Source: Polydrusus tereticollis
Taxonomy: Eukaryota > Arthropoda > Insecta > Coleoptera > Curculionidae
Length of the DNA: 64,000 nt
Assembly: GCA_963920685.1 (NCBI GenBank)
Contig: OY987332.1
Span: 14,011,657-14,075,656, forward strand
Direction: 5' to 3'
The notes beneath the pieces are model-generated. The model was not told the DNA's origin, ran no database searches, and was given only the letters and a program-made list of their open reading frames with translations. Positions 21,750 through 33,247 of this stretch are shown here, in pieces (within the stretch, counting starts at the first letter, position 1; each line of letters begins with the position of its first letter). A program made the translations under genes and the position numbers.

Positions 21750-21896
21750 ATTATATTATATAAACGTTAAAATTAAAAATTCAATTCTGACAATGACAAT
21801 ACAAACAAATATTTCTATAGTTACCTGGTTTTATTAAAATCAAGCTATTAGTTTACTGACGAAAACTTAAAATTCATAAAAAAACAAGGTACACGC

Positions 21897-21936
21897 AGTG
21901 TTATTAGACTCGGCTGACGCCTCGTCCAATAATACT
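21897..21936. repeat. Hairpin with CTCG...CTCG apex
   Basis: The arms AGTGTTATTAGAC (21897-21909) and GTCCAATAATACT (21924-21936) pair at 11 of 13 positions. The apex carries CTCG at 21909-21912 and 21921-21924. It sits 148 bp upstream of the recombinase start at 21749. Confidence 0.75.
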
Positions 21937-22048
21937 CACGGCTAGTACCATAATGATCGTTATTATGATCCTTATAACATAAATATCTTTATTTCATCCT
22001 GTCCAGTAAATCTACTTACCCTGTACTCATATGCGGCCGGTAAATGGA

Positions 22049-22091
22049 ACATTACAGTATCAGATACTGTAATGTGTTGCCTAGCAACCAT
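22049..22091. repeat. 27-nt palindrome followed by an X-box-like site
   Basis: ACATTACAGTATC and GATACTGTAATGT flank a single A (22049-22075). Immediately after comes GTTGCCTAGCAACC, two RFX/X-box-like half sites. CCTAGCAACCAT (22080-22091) recurs at 34422-34433, upstream of another recombinase. Confidence 0.6.
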
Positions 22092-22230
22092 GCTTTGTTT
22101 TTGGAAACTACGACTTTTTACTTTCGATTTTTGACAAGTTGTCACTTAAAATTATAAGAAATAAAATATTTAAATACACATATTTAGCAATTATTTAATA
22201 CATCAAAAACACTTTTTTAAATGAAATAAA

Positions 22231-22590
22231 TCAATTATTATTTATTACCACAATTTTCAAATGCTCTTCAAATTCTTTGAGAAATTCTTCTCTTCTTAAT
22301 GGTGAATATCTTGGATGGAATTCATTGTCTAGCAAATGCAAATGTTTCATATAATATATATAATATTTTGAAACTATTTGATTTTTCTTCTTGTTAGGAA
22401 GGAACCGAAATTTAATAGAAAGGTCCAAAAGAGCCTCCTGAATTTTTCGAAACAACATTTTATCATCCGCGTCTAAAGTGCAATTACAAAGTAAATCAAC
22501 TAAGTAGGTTAACTGACGATGACAATTACTAATATCTTTAAACTCTGTACAAAATGTACAAGCAGAGTACACTATTTTTGCCATATTCAT
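22231..22590 (-). CDS. Unrecognised 119-residue ORF between two recombinase remnants
   Basis: It starts at the ATG at 22590 (MNMAKIVYSACTFCTEFKD). The product is helix-rich and charged, with a cluster of Cys in the first 50 residues (CTFC, NCHRQ, LLCNC) and a basic middle (FRFLPNKKKNQ). No known domain was recognised. Composition is less biased than the chance frames nearby. It lies between the hairpins at 21897-22075 and 23281, so it may be an accessory gene or an exon of a recombinase-linked element. It could also be a chance frame. No TATA element or polyadenylation signal decides the matter. Confidence 0.35.
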   Translation of the reverse strand: MNMAKIVYSACTFCTEFKDISNCHRQLTYLVDLLCNCTLDADDKMLFRKIQEALLDLSIKFRFLPNKKKNQIVSKYYIYYMKHLHLLDNEFHPRYSPLRREEFLKEFEEHLKIVVINNN

Positions 22591-22782
22591 CAGCACTAAG
22601 AATATGATAACTATATAGGTTTTTTAAGGGTTATAATAAAAGTAGGTAACTGTCATAATTCAAAGAAAATAAAAAGTCATGGCCTACTATAAAAATGCGT
22701 TCCGCCACCCGACAAGTATTTATTAGAGAATCGTTCACTGCTATATATAGGTAGGTAGCATGTAGCATAAATTATACTCTTT

Positions 22783-23055
22783 AACCAACTTTAGTAAATG
22801 AAAAATGTTATGTAACTATAATATAGGCATTTAATTACATTGTTTTAAAGGTTTTGCTTAACTAAAATTAGTAATTTTTATTTTATATGGTCTATATTTA
22901 GTGATACCAATTAAAACTGTTTGGGTGCTTCTACTTGTAATAGTATTTTTTTCTACCAACTTTAGTAATTGTAAAATATTACACAACCATAGAATATATT
23001 CCCTGTTACAATTCTTTAAATATTTTATTTAACTAAAATTGGTAGATTTTATTTA
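22783..23055. repeat. Diverged direct duplication
   Basis: A ~100-bp block starting ACCAACTTTAGTAA and ending TAACTAAAATTRGTA occurs at about 22783-22880 and again at about 22956-23055. The sequence is non-coding. Confidence 0.6.
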
Positions 23056-23280
23056 AAATTATACCCGAAACCTCCATAATTGCCCACACGAATATTATGA
23101 CTTTATCTATTTGACAGTGACAAGCAAACAAAATTTATAATTAACTATGGAAACCAATGGCTCAATTGCATTTAGGGTAGGTAGCATGATATAATATTGC
23201 GAAGTATTTTTTAAAATTTTAATATACCTATTTATTTTTTTGAAAAGGGATATAATGACAGGATGAAATAAAATACCATA

Positions 23281-23395
23281 CGATACACGTCCGTTAGGTG
23301 TTATTACAGCACTCGTTTATATTCCAGACTCGGCTCCTACGTCGCCTCGTCCGTAAAACAACTCGTACTGTAATAAGTCACCTACCGGACTTGTA
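23281..23395. repeat. Long hairpin with CTCG...CTCG apex
   Basis: The arms GTCCGTTAGGTG...TATTACAGCAC (from about 23289) and the complement ...GTACTGTAATA...CACCTACCGGAC (to about 23391) pair with small bulges. The apex carries CTCG at 23329-23332 and 23346-23349. It ends about 40 bp upstream of the recombinase fragment starting at 23432. Confidence 0.78.
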
Positions 23396-23431
23396 ACGTA
23401 AAATACTAATTTTGCACCTGTAAAATATTCC

Positions 23432-24163
23432 ATGACAACTAGTTATTTGAGTACTGTCAGAGTCTGTCAGTTCGAATACGTTAAAAACGTTTCTCAAATT
23501 GACGAAAATGTGATGTTAGCGTACTTCTTAGAGAAATCTGAAGCCTTATCACCTTATCCTATAGTCACAATATTCTATGCTCAAATTGACTATTTCTGTG
23601 AACAAAAATATAGATATTTCGCAGTTTAAGAAGCTCATTGCATTTATTAAACGAAAAAACGATGGATAAGAAGCTAAAAAATCTAAAATTTTCAGACAAG
23701 AAGAAATAATGAAGTTTTTACTTAACGCTTCTAATCATAGCTATTTATCTATGAAAGAGATCCATAAAATGAGGTTGAAAGACGTCGAAATCAAGGATGA
23801 TGTAGCTTAGTTAAAATCCTCCCGAGCAAAAACAAGGTTCAAAGAAGTTTTGTGATAACCGATGATGTGAGGTTACTACAAGATTACATTAAGCTTCGGC
23901 CAAATAATGCACAAGACGAACGCTTGTTCAATCGCTATGATCGAGGTAGGTGTGTGAATCAGGTGATTGGAAAACACACTATTTCGAATATTCCCAAAGA
24001 AATTGACAAACTTTTGAAAATTCAAGACATAAATAAATACACTGGTCATTCGTTTAAAAGAGCATCAGCTACGTTTCTCGCAAATGCTCCAGGTGTCGAC
24101 ATTTTGGATTTGAATAGACATGGCGGTTGGAGGTCCTCGTTCATCGCGGAGGGATATGAAATA
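23432..24163 (+). pseudogene. Crypton-like tyrosine recombinase, degraded
   Basis: Pieces are in order on the plus strand. First is NVSQIDENVMLAYFLEKSEAL (N-terminal domain). Then, in another frame, come YEAKKSKIFRQEEIMKFLL-like sequence (Tyr read as stop) and RLKDVEIKDDVA. Finally there is the C-terminal frame 23852-24163 with YTGHSFKRASATFL (H-x-x-R), NRHGGWRSS (His/Trp) and AEGYEI (Tyr nucleophile). The segment with the first catalytic Arg (ACRREEL in relatives) is deleted between LSMKEI and RLKDVE. Frameshifts and stops make it non-functional. Confidence 0.78.
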
Positions 24164-24169
24164 TAAAAG

Positions 24170-25835
24170 AAGAAATAAAAGATCTTAAAGGGAACTCCTA
24201 CTTTTATTCCATCTAGCGACGTAAGAGTGACAAATAGAACGAGTTGCAATATGCTCCAAGTCCAGGATAATAACGAGACTCTTAATACGAAGCGGCGAAG
24301 CTATTTAATTTAATAATATTCCATCAATTTATTCTTCCAACTGTTCAAATTTCACTATTAACCTTAATGGCAATAAATAATTATTATTCAAGTTTTATAT
24401 TATTGTTATTATACCACTTGTTTTTTCAATAAATATAAGCATTTTGTATTAAGTTTTTTTCCAAAATTCGCTTGAATAAATACAATACAAATTTCCTATG
24501 AGTATTCGTGTTTTTTTATTCTGGCACCGAGAGTAGTACTTTCGTAGCTAGAAACATACTACTTTGGTAGCTAGCAACGTATAGTATTCAGGTAACTCTA
24601 ATGTTTACTTTCGTGATCTTTCGTGTTGCTAGGGCCCGAAGGTTAATTTGTTTATACAGTAGTAGAAAAAAAGGTATTAATCTCTGCTGCTAAACACAGA
24701 TTAATAATTATAATTTTTGCTTGTACGGCACTAAAGTGATTTCACTTTAACATGATGAGTTTACTTTCGGTCCACCCCGTGTTGTAATACAAATAATCGC
24801 TAATCATGTCTATTATTACACAAGCTAGGGGGACATAAGGTTAGACAAGTTTGTTGATTATTATTCAATACTATCCCGCCTTATTACAATGAATGTGGCT
24901 TTATTGTTCTTATTACACCCACAATAATGCAGATTTTTCAGATGTTTGAATACAAACTTCAACGTTGAATAGTTTGGATTTTTGCGAATGAGTGGGAAGC
25001 GAAGAAATCGAAATTTTTTGTCATGATTACTATAAAAATACATTGTCCATGTTGGGATGGTGTAGGCTTTTTTTTAGTGTGTTTGTTTACGACTTCTCAT
25101 CCCATGGATATATTTTGCATTGTGCTGCTAAGAATGGAATTATTACAAATTTTTATGAGCTGGAGAATGAGTATTATTTAACTGCGTTAAGAATAATAAC
25201 TTCCATAGTTAAACTATAAAAATTCTGTAGTCTAGGTCAAGTATAAGTCTATTATAATTCGTTTTTGTACTGTTGATGTTTTTGAACTTAAATGTAATTC
25301 ACTTATAGAAAACACTTTGTACGGAGTGCATTTACTTTAAAGGGTTTATAAAGTAATTTTAAACCCAATTACAGGTAATGTCTTACGAGAACTGAGAAGC
25401 TAATACTTGAAACCGGGGCTTGAAGAAATACTTAAATAAATTCAATGTTAAAAGGTATTGTTTAAACGAAATTTCTATTTTGTTTTAAATAATTGTTCCT
25501 TGTACAGGATATCTCATTTTCGTCACGTTCGGAGTTATTATCAGAAGTTGTCAGGGTTTTCAACTGGTTTTCTTTTTAGGTACTCGTCGTATTTAAATTG
25601 CTCATTTGTATACGTACAGTGTACAGTGTGTCCCACTTATTTCTGAAGTATTATTTCTAATAGAGTTTTTATTTTATTGGTAATCGAAGTTTTTGTAGTG
25701 ATGAAGTATTTTTGCAATTCTTTATTGGTATTTTAATTTATTTTTATATAGTTTGTCTCGTTGTGTGCAGCAATTCGCCAATAACCCAGCTGTTATTTTC
25801 TCGGGCTTTAATAACTTGGTAGACTTACATTCGCT
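24170..25835. other. AT-rich stretch, nothing firm
   Basis: Short frames here have no motif. Possible mariner-like ends occur near 25616 (TACAGTGTACAGTGTGTCCC). Dyad-like sequence around 24530-24640 repeats GTAGCTAG with small changes. No gene is supported. Confidence 0.35.
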
Positions 25836-25839
25836 TAAT

Positions 25840-28800
25840 TACATATCCTAACCGATCATAAAATTTATTTCTAACATTACTCAGTTGATATTGAGAAATT
25901 CAGTCACATTCTAACGAAATACAGTTTTTTAGCTGGTCTAGATTTTCAAATTTTACATTTTTATAAATAAAATCTTTTAAGTGACCTCGCAGAAAGAAGT
26001 CGTTTGGCAAAAGGTCAGGAGACCTGGCTGGCCAAAGGATTAGATGCCGTGGGCCAATAATATTAAAAAAAAATATTTTACAAGCCTAACCATGAGAGAA
26101 TTATGGACAGGATACCCATCGATTTGATACCAGATCTCCTGATTTTCGCGCACAACTTCTAACAGTGCGGATTCAATTCAGATTTGTAGTAAGTCCAACT
26201 AGGTTACTACTGTAAGGTTGCCTTCCATAAAAAATGGTCCAATAATGTGATGTCCTACAATACCCGCCCAAAGATTTCTTTTTTGTAGATATTGCGTCCG
26301 AGTATGAACAAGAAAATGTTCATTTTCTTGGCTCCAATACCGGCCATTTTGAATATTTGGTTCGTTGTTGATGTTCCATTCTTCTTCTTCTTCGACTGCC
26401 TATCCACTATTGTTGGATGTTGGCGACCATATTTCCATACATTTCTCTGTCGGTTGCTTTGTGGGCCAACTCTCCTATCGTCCTTAACCCCGTCCACTCT
26501 CTTATATCTCTTAACCATGACAATTGCTTTCTGCCCATGCCTCGCTTTCCCTCTATTTTTCCCTCGACAATAAGTTGCAGCAGTTGATATTTTGAGTTTC
26601 GCATTATATGACCAAAGTACGGTGTTTTCTTCTTTTTGACATTGAGCATTAACTCACGGTCTCTGCCGATTCTTCTTAGAATTTCGTCGTTGGTTACTCT
26701 GTCCATCCATGGCACCCTCAGCATTCTACGATACATCCACATCTCAAATGCTTCTATTTTGATGATGGACGATGCCTTCAATGTCCAGGTCTCTGCACCG
26801 TACAGCAACACCGACCATACATAGCATTTGGCATATCGTAATCTTAGTTTTAATTTAATGTCTCGACTAGTTAGTCGGGCCATTTCAATTCTGCATTTAA
26901 TTTCTCTGTCATTATCCCAGTCTTCATGCAACCAGCTTCCCAGATATTTATATTGTGTTACACGTTCTAAGGTTTGGCCGTCTGCTATTAATCTTGCATC
27001 GCTGGAGTTTGCGTCTGCTTACTATCATGAACTTTGTTTTATTGTTATTTATTTTAAGACCATAGTCTGCACCAACACAATTCAGCTCATCGATCATTTG
27101 TTGCAGCTCTTCAATATTATCTGCAATTAAGATAGAGTCATCTGCATATCTAATGTTGTTCATATATACCCCATTTACCTTAATTCCAACATTTTTATCT
27201 TCCATGATTTCCTTAAAGATGTCTTCTGAATAGAGATTAAATAGGAGAGGTGATAATATGCAACCTTGTCTTACGCCTCTACATATGGCAATATATTTAG
27301 TTTTAACGTCATTTATTTTTACATGAGCAGTCTGATGCCAGTACAGATTCTGTATACAACGGATGTCTTTGTCGTCTAAGTCTACCTTTCTTAATATGTC
27401 AATTAGTTTGTCATGCCTTACTTTGTCAAAGGCCTTTTCAAAGTCCACAAAACATATGAAGACATCCTTCTGAACATCTCTGCAGTTTTGAATGAGCACA
27501 CGCACACTGAAAAGTGCTTCCCTGGTTCCCATCCCACTTCTAAATCCAAATTGAGTATTTGTTATATTGGCCTCGCACTTGCGATAAATTCGATTGTGTA
27601 GGATTTTAAGGAATATCTTAAGGGCATGACTCATTAGACTAATTAAACGATGGTCTTCGCATTTCTTTGCTTTGTTTTTCTTTGGAAGCAGAATAAACGT
27701 AGATCTAAGCCAGTCTGTCGGATAACGACCTTCATTATAAATTTTGTTAAAAATTACTTCTAGAAGAGGAAGATTGTCTTCATCAATAAGTTTAATAATC
27801 TCTGCTGGCAAGTCATCAGGGCCAACTGCCTTATTGCTTTTGGCTTGTTTTAAGGCATGGCGAATTTTATCCTTTGTTATTGCGGGACCCGTACTATTCC
27901 TTTCGTTGTTATCTTCTTCTAAATTTGTTCTTTCATTATCTTGAAAGAGTTCTTTAACGTAGTTCTCCCATTGTCTTGCTTTTTCCTCCCTTTCGAGAAT
28001 AATCACGTCATCCTTGTTGACAAGTACTGTAGGTGCTTTGGCTTTATATATTCCAGCAGCTTCCTTTAGTTTACTGTGCTCTCCCCTGGTGTCATGTAAA
28101 GCTTGCAGATTTTCTATTGTTTGGCATTCTTCCCTTAGCCAGTTGGCTATGGCTTTTCGAATTTTCTGATCTTATAACATTATTTAATCGTCGATATTCT
28201 TGCATATCTAGATTTTTGTAGCGTCTTCTTTCTTCCATTAGTTGCAGAATACTATCCGTTATCCATTTTTTCTTAGGGGTTGCCTTTCTATAACCATTAT
28301 CTCAAACAAAATACCTCCATTCTTGATCACCTTGCCGTAGCTCTTGATGTTTTTCATACTTGTAAAGAAAATATTTACGTTTTTTTAAAGTGCGTAACAC
28401 TATGGTTTGATGTTTTCCTACGGCTTCCCCAAGAATCCTCGTGCCAATCATTTTGCTTTTCTCCACGTGCAGTAAAATGTCAAGATCTCTATTATTCCTT
28501 TCTTCAGCTCTATTGACTAATGGAAGGGATAGGCTTGTCGGGGAATTAAACTAAGTCCTATTTAGCTGTTTCCTGTATAATTCCACTTAATCATAGTTAC
28601 GTTTTCCTAAATGGAATAGCTCATATTTAGCTATAATCAAAGCGAATTCAATGAAAATGTTGTCACTGACGCTACTTTTCGTTTTGTCAATGTTAAATAA
28701 TAATTTGCTGGTGTTTGCTGTGTTACCTATGAAAATTTCGTAACTTTGCCATTACATTTAATTGAATAAGTTAGGATTGCCTTATAAAAATTTATTCAAA

Positions 28801-28943
28801 CTTGGCACATGGGTTTATTATAGCTCCCTCTTCAAAAAATTATGATTCAATTTTTCTCTCAAGTGTACAGGGGAGCCAGTATTTAGCCACCTCAAAATTT
28901 ACATGGGAGTTCCTATGCTTGATTAAGCCATGCATCACCCGGT
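25840..28943 (-). pseudogene. Family C DD41D mariner fossil interrupted by an RTE element
   Basis: The minus-strand transposase is in two blocks. 28540-28300 matches the middle N-terminal part (RDLDILLHVEKSK...YKYEKHQELR). 26377-25840 matches the catalytic part (NINNEPNIQNGRYWSQEN, WAGIVGHHIIGPFF, WPARSPDLLPNDFFL) and the C-terminus (NVRNKFYDRLGYV). About 75 residues with the first Asp are missing at the junction. The right terminal repeat, ending CACCCGG/TA near 28943, is recognisable by similarity to 41830-41903. The left end was not identified. Confidence 0.78.
26378..28292 (-). mobile_element. RTE-type non-LTR retrotransposon, 5'-truncated
   Basis: The minus-strand content begins near 28290 with WITDSILQLMEERRRYKN and reaches the RT at 28006-26948: AVGPDDLPAEIIKL, VDFEKAFDKVRHDKL, GVRQGCILSPLLFNLY and IRYADDSILIAD (YADD box). 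It then passes to a C-terminal region at 26931-26407 (YGAETWTLKAS, RRMLRVPWMDRVTNDEIL, GHIMRNSKY, GKRGMGRKQLSWL), which is typical of insect RTE elements. A frameshift separates the last two frames. The 3' tail is a GAA repeat at about 26380-26393. It is inserted in the mariner fossil. The endonuclease domain is missing. Confidence 0.85.
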
Positions 28944-29279
28944 ATATTCGTTTAAAACTTTTTCCGTTTAACCGTTTCTCTATCTTCTATAGGTTTTAAG
29001 ATCCCTATACATCTAGGCTTAATCTATGCTACACTGTATTTGTTTTAAATTTTAGCTTTCGATGCCTAAAAATTGGATTTAAAGTTTACTGTTCTCATGG
29101 TATGGCTCGCCTAAAAAAAATTCATTGTATGAAAACGCAGTGAAAAATATTACATGGTCAGCGAAGAAAACTTTGTGAAAATACTCTAACTCTTTAAGTT
29201 TTATATTCTATTTGCAAAAAACCTTGCCATAAAAACGTAATACGCTTTAGTTTATTGACAAGAAGCTTAACAAGTAAAC

Positions 29280-29760
29280 ATACGAGCATAGTAGGCCATG
29301 TCGCATCATCTTCCTCTTGTCCAGCGTGTGTCTGGGTCAGCAGGAGCACCGTACCCCACCCCCTGTGGCAGTCAAGTCCTGCTGACCGAGTGCCGTCGCT
29401 TCTTCTTTCCTACAGCAGGTGAATCCCATTCTTAAATTGCTACTCTCCAACAAAACAAGAAGAAAAGTCTTGATTCTAGATACCGGTGGTTGTCTGCTAC
29501 GTTGACCGTATTAGTAGGCCGCGGCGATAGTGTTTTGTTTTTTTCGTCTAGAAGGACCGCGGGAAAAAGTGACGATAGCGGTAGCAGATTAGAACATTTT
29601 CAGTACCACATTTGAATTTTCTATTATTTGAGAATTGACTAAGGAAGTTTAAAAGTTTTGTGGTTTTCACAAGGGGAAGCTTGGAACGTTTTTCTGGATC
29701 ATTTTGGGATTTGACAGTAGTGGTGCTTGGTGCCGCCAAGAGGCTCGTACCCATTTTTGG
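29280..29760 (+). other. Less AT-rich patch ending in a strong splice donor (possible first exon)
   Basis: The patch contains CCGCGGCG- and GACCGCGGG-like islands unusual for this window, and an inverted repeat GTCAGCAGGA/TCCTGCTGAC near 29335-29385. It ends at TTTTTG/GTAAGTC (29758-29763), an excellent donor. No long plus-strand ORF is present, so a 5'UTR exon or promoter of a downstream host gene is possible. The minus-strand frame 29548-29754 is probably chance. Confidence 0.3.
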
Positions 29761-29898
29761 TAAGTCTCTTTATTGTTAGGTTCTTAATTACATTTAGTTT
29801 ATCTATTTACCATTTCATGTTTACACTGATTAGGCAAAAATGAAAAAAAAAAATAGAAATGCATTGATGTCTAAGTGGTTGGAGCCTAAGTTATTATA

Positions 29899-30485
29899 CA
29901 GGGTCTTTCATTAATATTGCGAATATGTTCCCTGCTTAAATATATGAAATAAAGTTCCTATAAACATATGTTTGCTTTTTGTGAATAACTTCTAAAATAT
30001 CGTCGATGTTTGAACTAAAATTGGTATCTAGTGTTTTTTTTTAAATGCGAAAGTCGAATTTGATGTTAGTATAGCTTCCACTTGCGTAGAAAGCCACCTA
30101 TATGTCTTTTAACCCTTTTGAGAAGTCATAACTTTTTTATACATACTTTTGTTACTCTTCTAAACAAGAAAATGGATTTCTCTATAGTTTTTACGTGAAA
30201 AAGGCATACTTGTTAAAAGTCGTTACGAGCGACCGTTCTCCAGAAAAAGAATAATAAAAAAATTAAGGACATTTATTTGCATATCATTATGCACACATCA
30301 GAGTTTGATAAAATTGCATTTATTCCCTAAACAAAGCCGAAATCAAAAATGTATCAAAAGGTACTTCGCATTAGCCATTAAACCACCTACATAACAGAGT
30401 TATCCTAAGAGAAAACGGCAGTGGCGTACATACTTTTGTTCCGCCTAAAAATTGTAACTTTCCGCAATATAAATGAAACACTCTG
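29899..30485. mobile_element. Mariner-type MITE, 587 bp
   Basis: TA at 29897-29898 precedes CAGGGTCTTTCATTAATATT. The other end is the near-complement ending ATGAAACACTCTG at 30485, followed by TA. The terminal repeats are ~24 nt with about four mismatches. There is no coding capacity. Confidence 0.75.
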
Positions 30486-30674
30486 TATACGAGATATGCA
30501 AGCAATTTCGTATATAAATTATATTGCTAATTTTAAGCAAAAATGATTCAATTCACTTTGCCCCAATTCCGAACAGTTCTTGAAATATCGGGGTATGAAG
30601 CTGAATTAAATTACTAGAGGGTTTTAGGAGAAAATGTGGTTTATTTTAATGAAAGCGTAATGACATTGCAATTA

Positions 30675-30815
30675 CTAGAGCCAATGTGCAATGCATAACT
30701 GAATCCTCGGTTGGAGTTCTGGCTCGCACAAGCAAAAGTCTACTGGATTGAGATCCGGAGATCGCGGTGGACAAGCAATTGGACCACCACCAAGAACCGT
30801 TAAAAATTCGGAAAA
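30675..30815 (-). pseudogene. Small mariner transposase remnant
   Basis: The minus strand reads GGGPIACPPRSPDLNPVDFCL, the motif surrounding the third catalytic Asp. Nothing upstream or downstream aligns. Confidence 0.55.
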
Positions 30816-31643
30816 AGTGAATAGAACTATTTCTGCTTTGAAATGGAATTCATAATATACGAAGTATCGCTCATAGCTCGGAGGCCACCCTGCATCAAAT
30901 ATTGCGAAAGCCTTAATAATTATTTTTTTATTTTCCACTATGTCAGTTAATTAAAAGTACGTTATTTAAATTAATAAAATACAAACTACTGTGCTAAATA
31001 CATAATATTCTTAATTCCTGACAAATTTCCATATTGAATTAAAGGCAAGAATTACTTAAAAACAAATTAGGGTTAAGGAAAATACTTCAGTCCTATTCTC
31101 GATGGGGTTACTGTCTTTATTGGCTGTTAGTGTCATTATGTTTTCATGTTAAAAGGCGCGGTTATATACAGTATGCCACAATTAAAGAATAAATGCACTA
31201 GAGGCAAAGAGCAATCCTTAATAATAATAATAATAATAAAAAAGGCAAAGTTGAAGCCTGGCTTCCTCACTAACCCCACGAATCTTTTATTTAATATTAT
31301 TATATCAATAATGTAAGTTTAATTGGTAGCTATATGATGATAGTTGTATGATAATATGTCGCTAGTTTCTTACAATAATTCTAATCATATCCATAACTAC
31401 AGGGCGGCATTTATCGAGGTGTAGACTGAGAACCATTTTCATTAGGTGGCGTATTGCAAATTGAAATATTTGGGGTGAAGCACATTTTAAATTTACCGGG
31501 ATTTTATTATAAAGTAGAGGTGATCAATAAGAAAAGACTTTTCAAATAAGGTAGTTTGGTGTAAAGGAGGAGAAATTGTAAGTCTTAGATCCAAGAAATG
31601 TGCATCATATCTAAATTTAATTCTACTTAAAACAAAGAACTAA

Positions 31644-33174
31644 CAGGGTGTTTCAAAAGTACGGTACGTAAATTAAGGGGGTGGTTCCTCATGATATTCT
31701 AAGAGAAAAGGTTCATATGAACATGTGTCCAGAGTTGCCCCGTTTTTGATATCCAGGGTTTTCGCCTATATTTAGACCCCTATCTAGAGCGAAAATAATA
31801 AGAGATAGAAAAACGCTTTAAATACGAAAGTTTTAGGATTTTTACTGAATCATCAGAATCTTAGCAAAAATTTTTTTTCAAAAGATGATTACAATGCCAA
31901 AAAAAATAAACAACTTATGTTTTTTAAAATGTCATAATAACATTTGTTTTCCATGGCTTTCTAGACGTAACAATTGCAATAAGGAAAGGTCGGCAGACTT
32001 TGTTATTTGATTTTCAAGGCATTCTACACTTATAAACGAAAATAAATACAACTTTTTAAAATTTTGATTGCTAATATCTTAAAAACGGTGCTAATATAGA
32101 CAAACTATATATTTTTGGAATCAGGAAGTAAATATCTATAATTTGAATAAAATAGATACAGGGTATTCCATTTAAAAGAAAACATAAGTTGCTTATTTTT
32201 TTTGGCATTGTAATCATCTTTTGACATTTTTTGCAAAGATTCTGACGATTCAGTAAAAATCTTAAAACTTTTTATTTAAAGTTTTTTTTCTATTTCTAAT
32301 TGTGTTCGCTCTAGATTATGGTCTAAATATAAACGAAAACCCTGTACAGGGTGTTTAAAAAAAAAAAATCGGTGGCAATGGCGCGTTTTATCAGAAGGTG
32401 GCCATTTTTATCAATTGCTTTGATTAGCTGCCGCATTTTTTTTTGTATGAATATTTAAAAAAATAATTTAATTTTTAATTTAAATGTTTTAATTAACTTT
32501 GAAATACATAGGTATTTTTTTTGTATATGCAATGCGGTGGGTTTTATTTTTTCTCTCGAAAACAAAGCAAGAGGTGAAAACAATTCAAGGAAAAAAAAAG
32601 TTGTATTATTATTTGGTAAATCCAAAAAAAAAATATCAAATATTATACAATAATTTTAGTAACAAACACACACACACCATCACACACATTTATTTTCACC
32701 ATTCATTAACTGACATAGAAATATGCATTGATTCATTACTTACGGCGCAGGTTTCGGGAGAGGCGTCACTATCTCTATAGTGGCAAAATATCATTTAAAA
32801 TAGGCGTTCATTTCCTCCAGAAACAAGTTACATAAAACTGAAAACAATTGAAACATTAAGAGAACGTGGCGTACATTTTTTCTCAATAATATTCGTTAGG
32901 GTGCTCCCCGATGCGCCACTGGACTTAATAAATTTAATCTAGTTAGGGCTAACTAAGCCCCTTATCATTATTACTAACGGTACCAAATTTGAATAGAATC
33001 GGAAAAAGGATATTTGAAAAAATTATAAGAAATCGTTTTTTTTTTAGAAAATTTTAACACCCTGTATATAAAAAACGGGGCTACTCCGGACACATGTTCA
33101 TATGAACTTTTTCTCTTAGAATATCATTAGGAATCACCCTGTTAAGTAACGTACCGTACTTCTGTTACACCCTG
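31644..33174. mobile_element. Long-TIR foldback element, nested
   Basis: The left end CAGGGTGTTTCAAAAGTACG (31644) and right end CTTCTGTTACACCCTG (33174, followed by TA) are inverted. The match extends for ~120 nt and includes the region around GTTCATATGAACATGTGTCC. The interior holds a second foldback (31754-32344) and a CA-rich microsatellite (about 32663-32690). The right half recurs at 39083-39531. No transposase was found. Confidence 0.75.
31754..32344. mobile_element. Inner foldback MITE with ~170-bp arms
   Basis: CAGGGTTTTCGCCTATATTT at 31754 matches in inverse the sequence ending ATATAAACGAAAACCCTG at 32344. Pairing continues inward to about 31935 and 32170 (GATTACAATGCCAAAAAAAA / its complement). 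A further end-like CAGGGTATTCCATTT lies at about 32159. The unit is non-coding. Confidence 0.75.
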
Positions 33175-33247
33175 TATAGTTTAATAATGTTAATTCAATT
33201 ATGTATTATAACACTCTATTTGCAAGGAATATAGAAAAAGTAATGCA

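Noticed and set aside
29548..29754. 68-codon minus-strand frame
   Set aside because: Overlaps a better-supported plus-strand splice donor, with no motif and no ATG context or polyadenylation support.
32499..32780. 93-codon plus-strand frame in the foldback region
   Set aside because: Contains the CA microsatellite, and its sequence is part of a repeat whose other copy (39083-39531) has no conserved frame.
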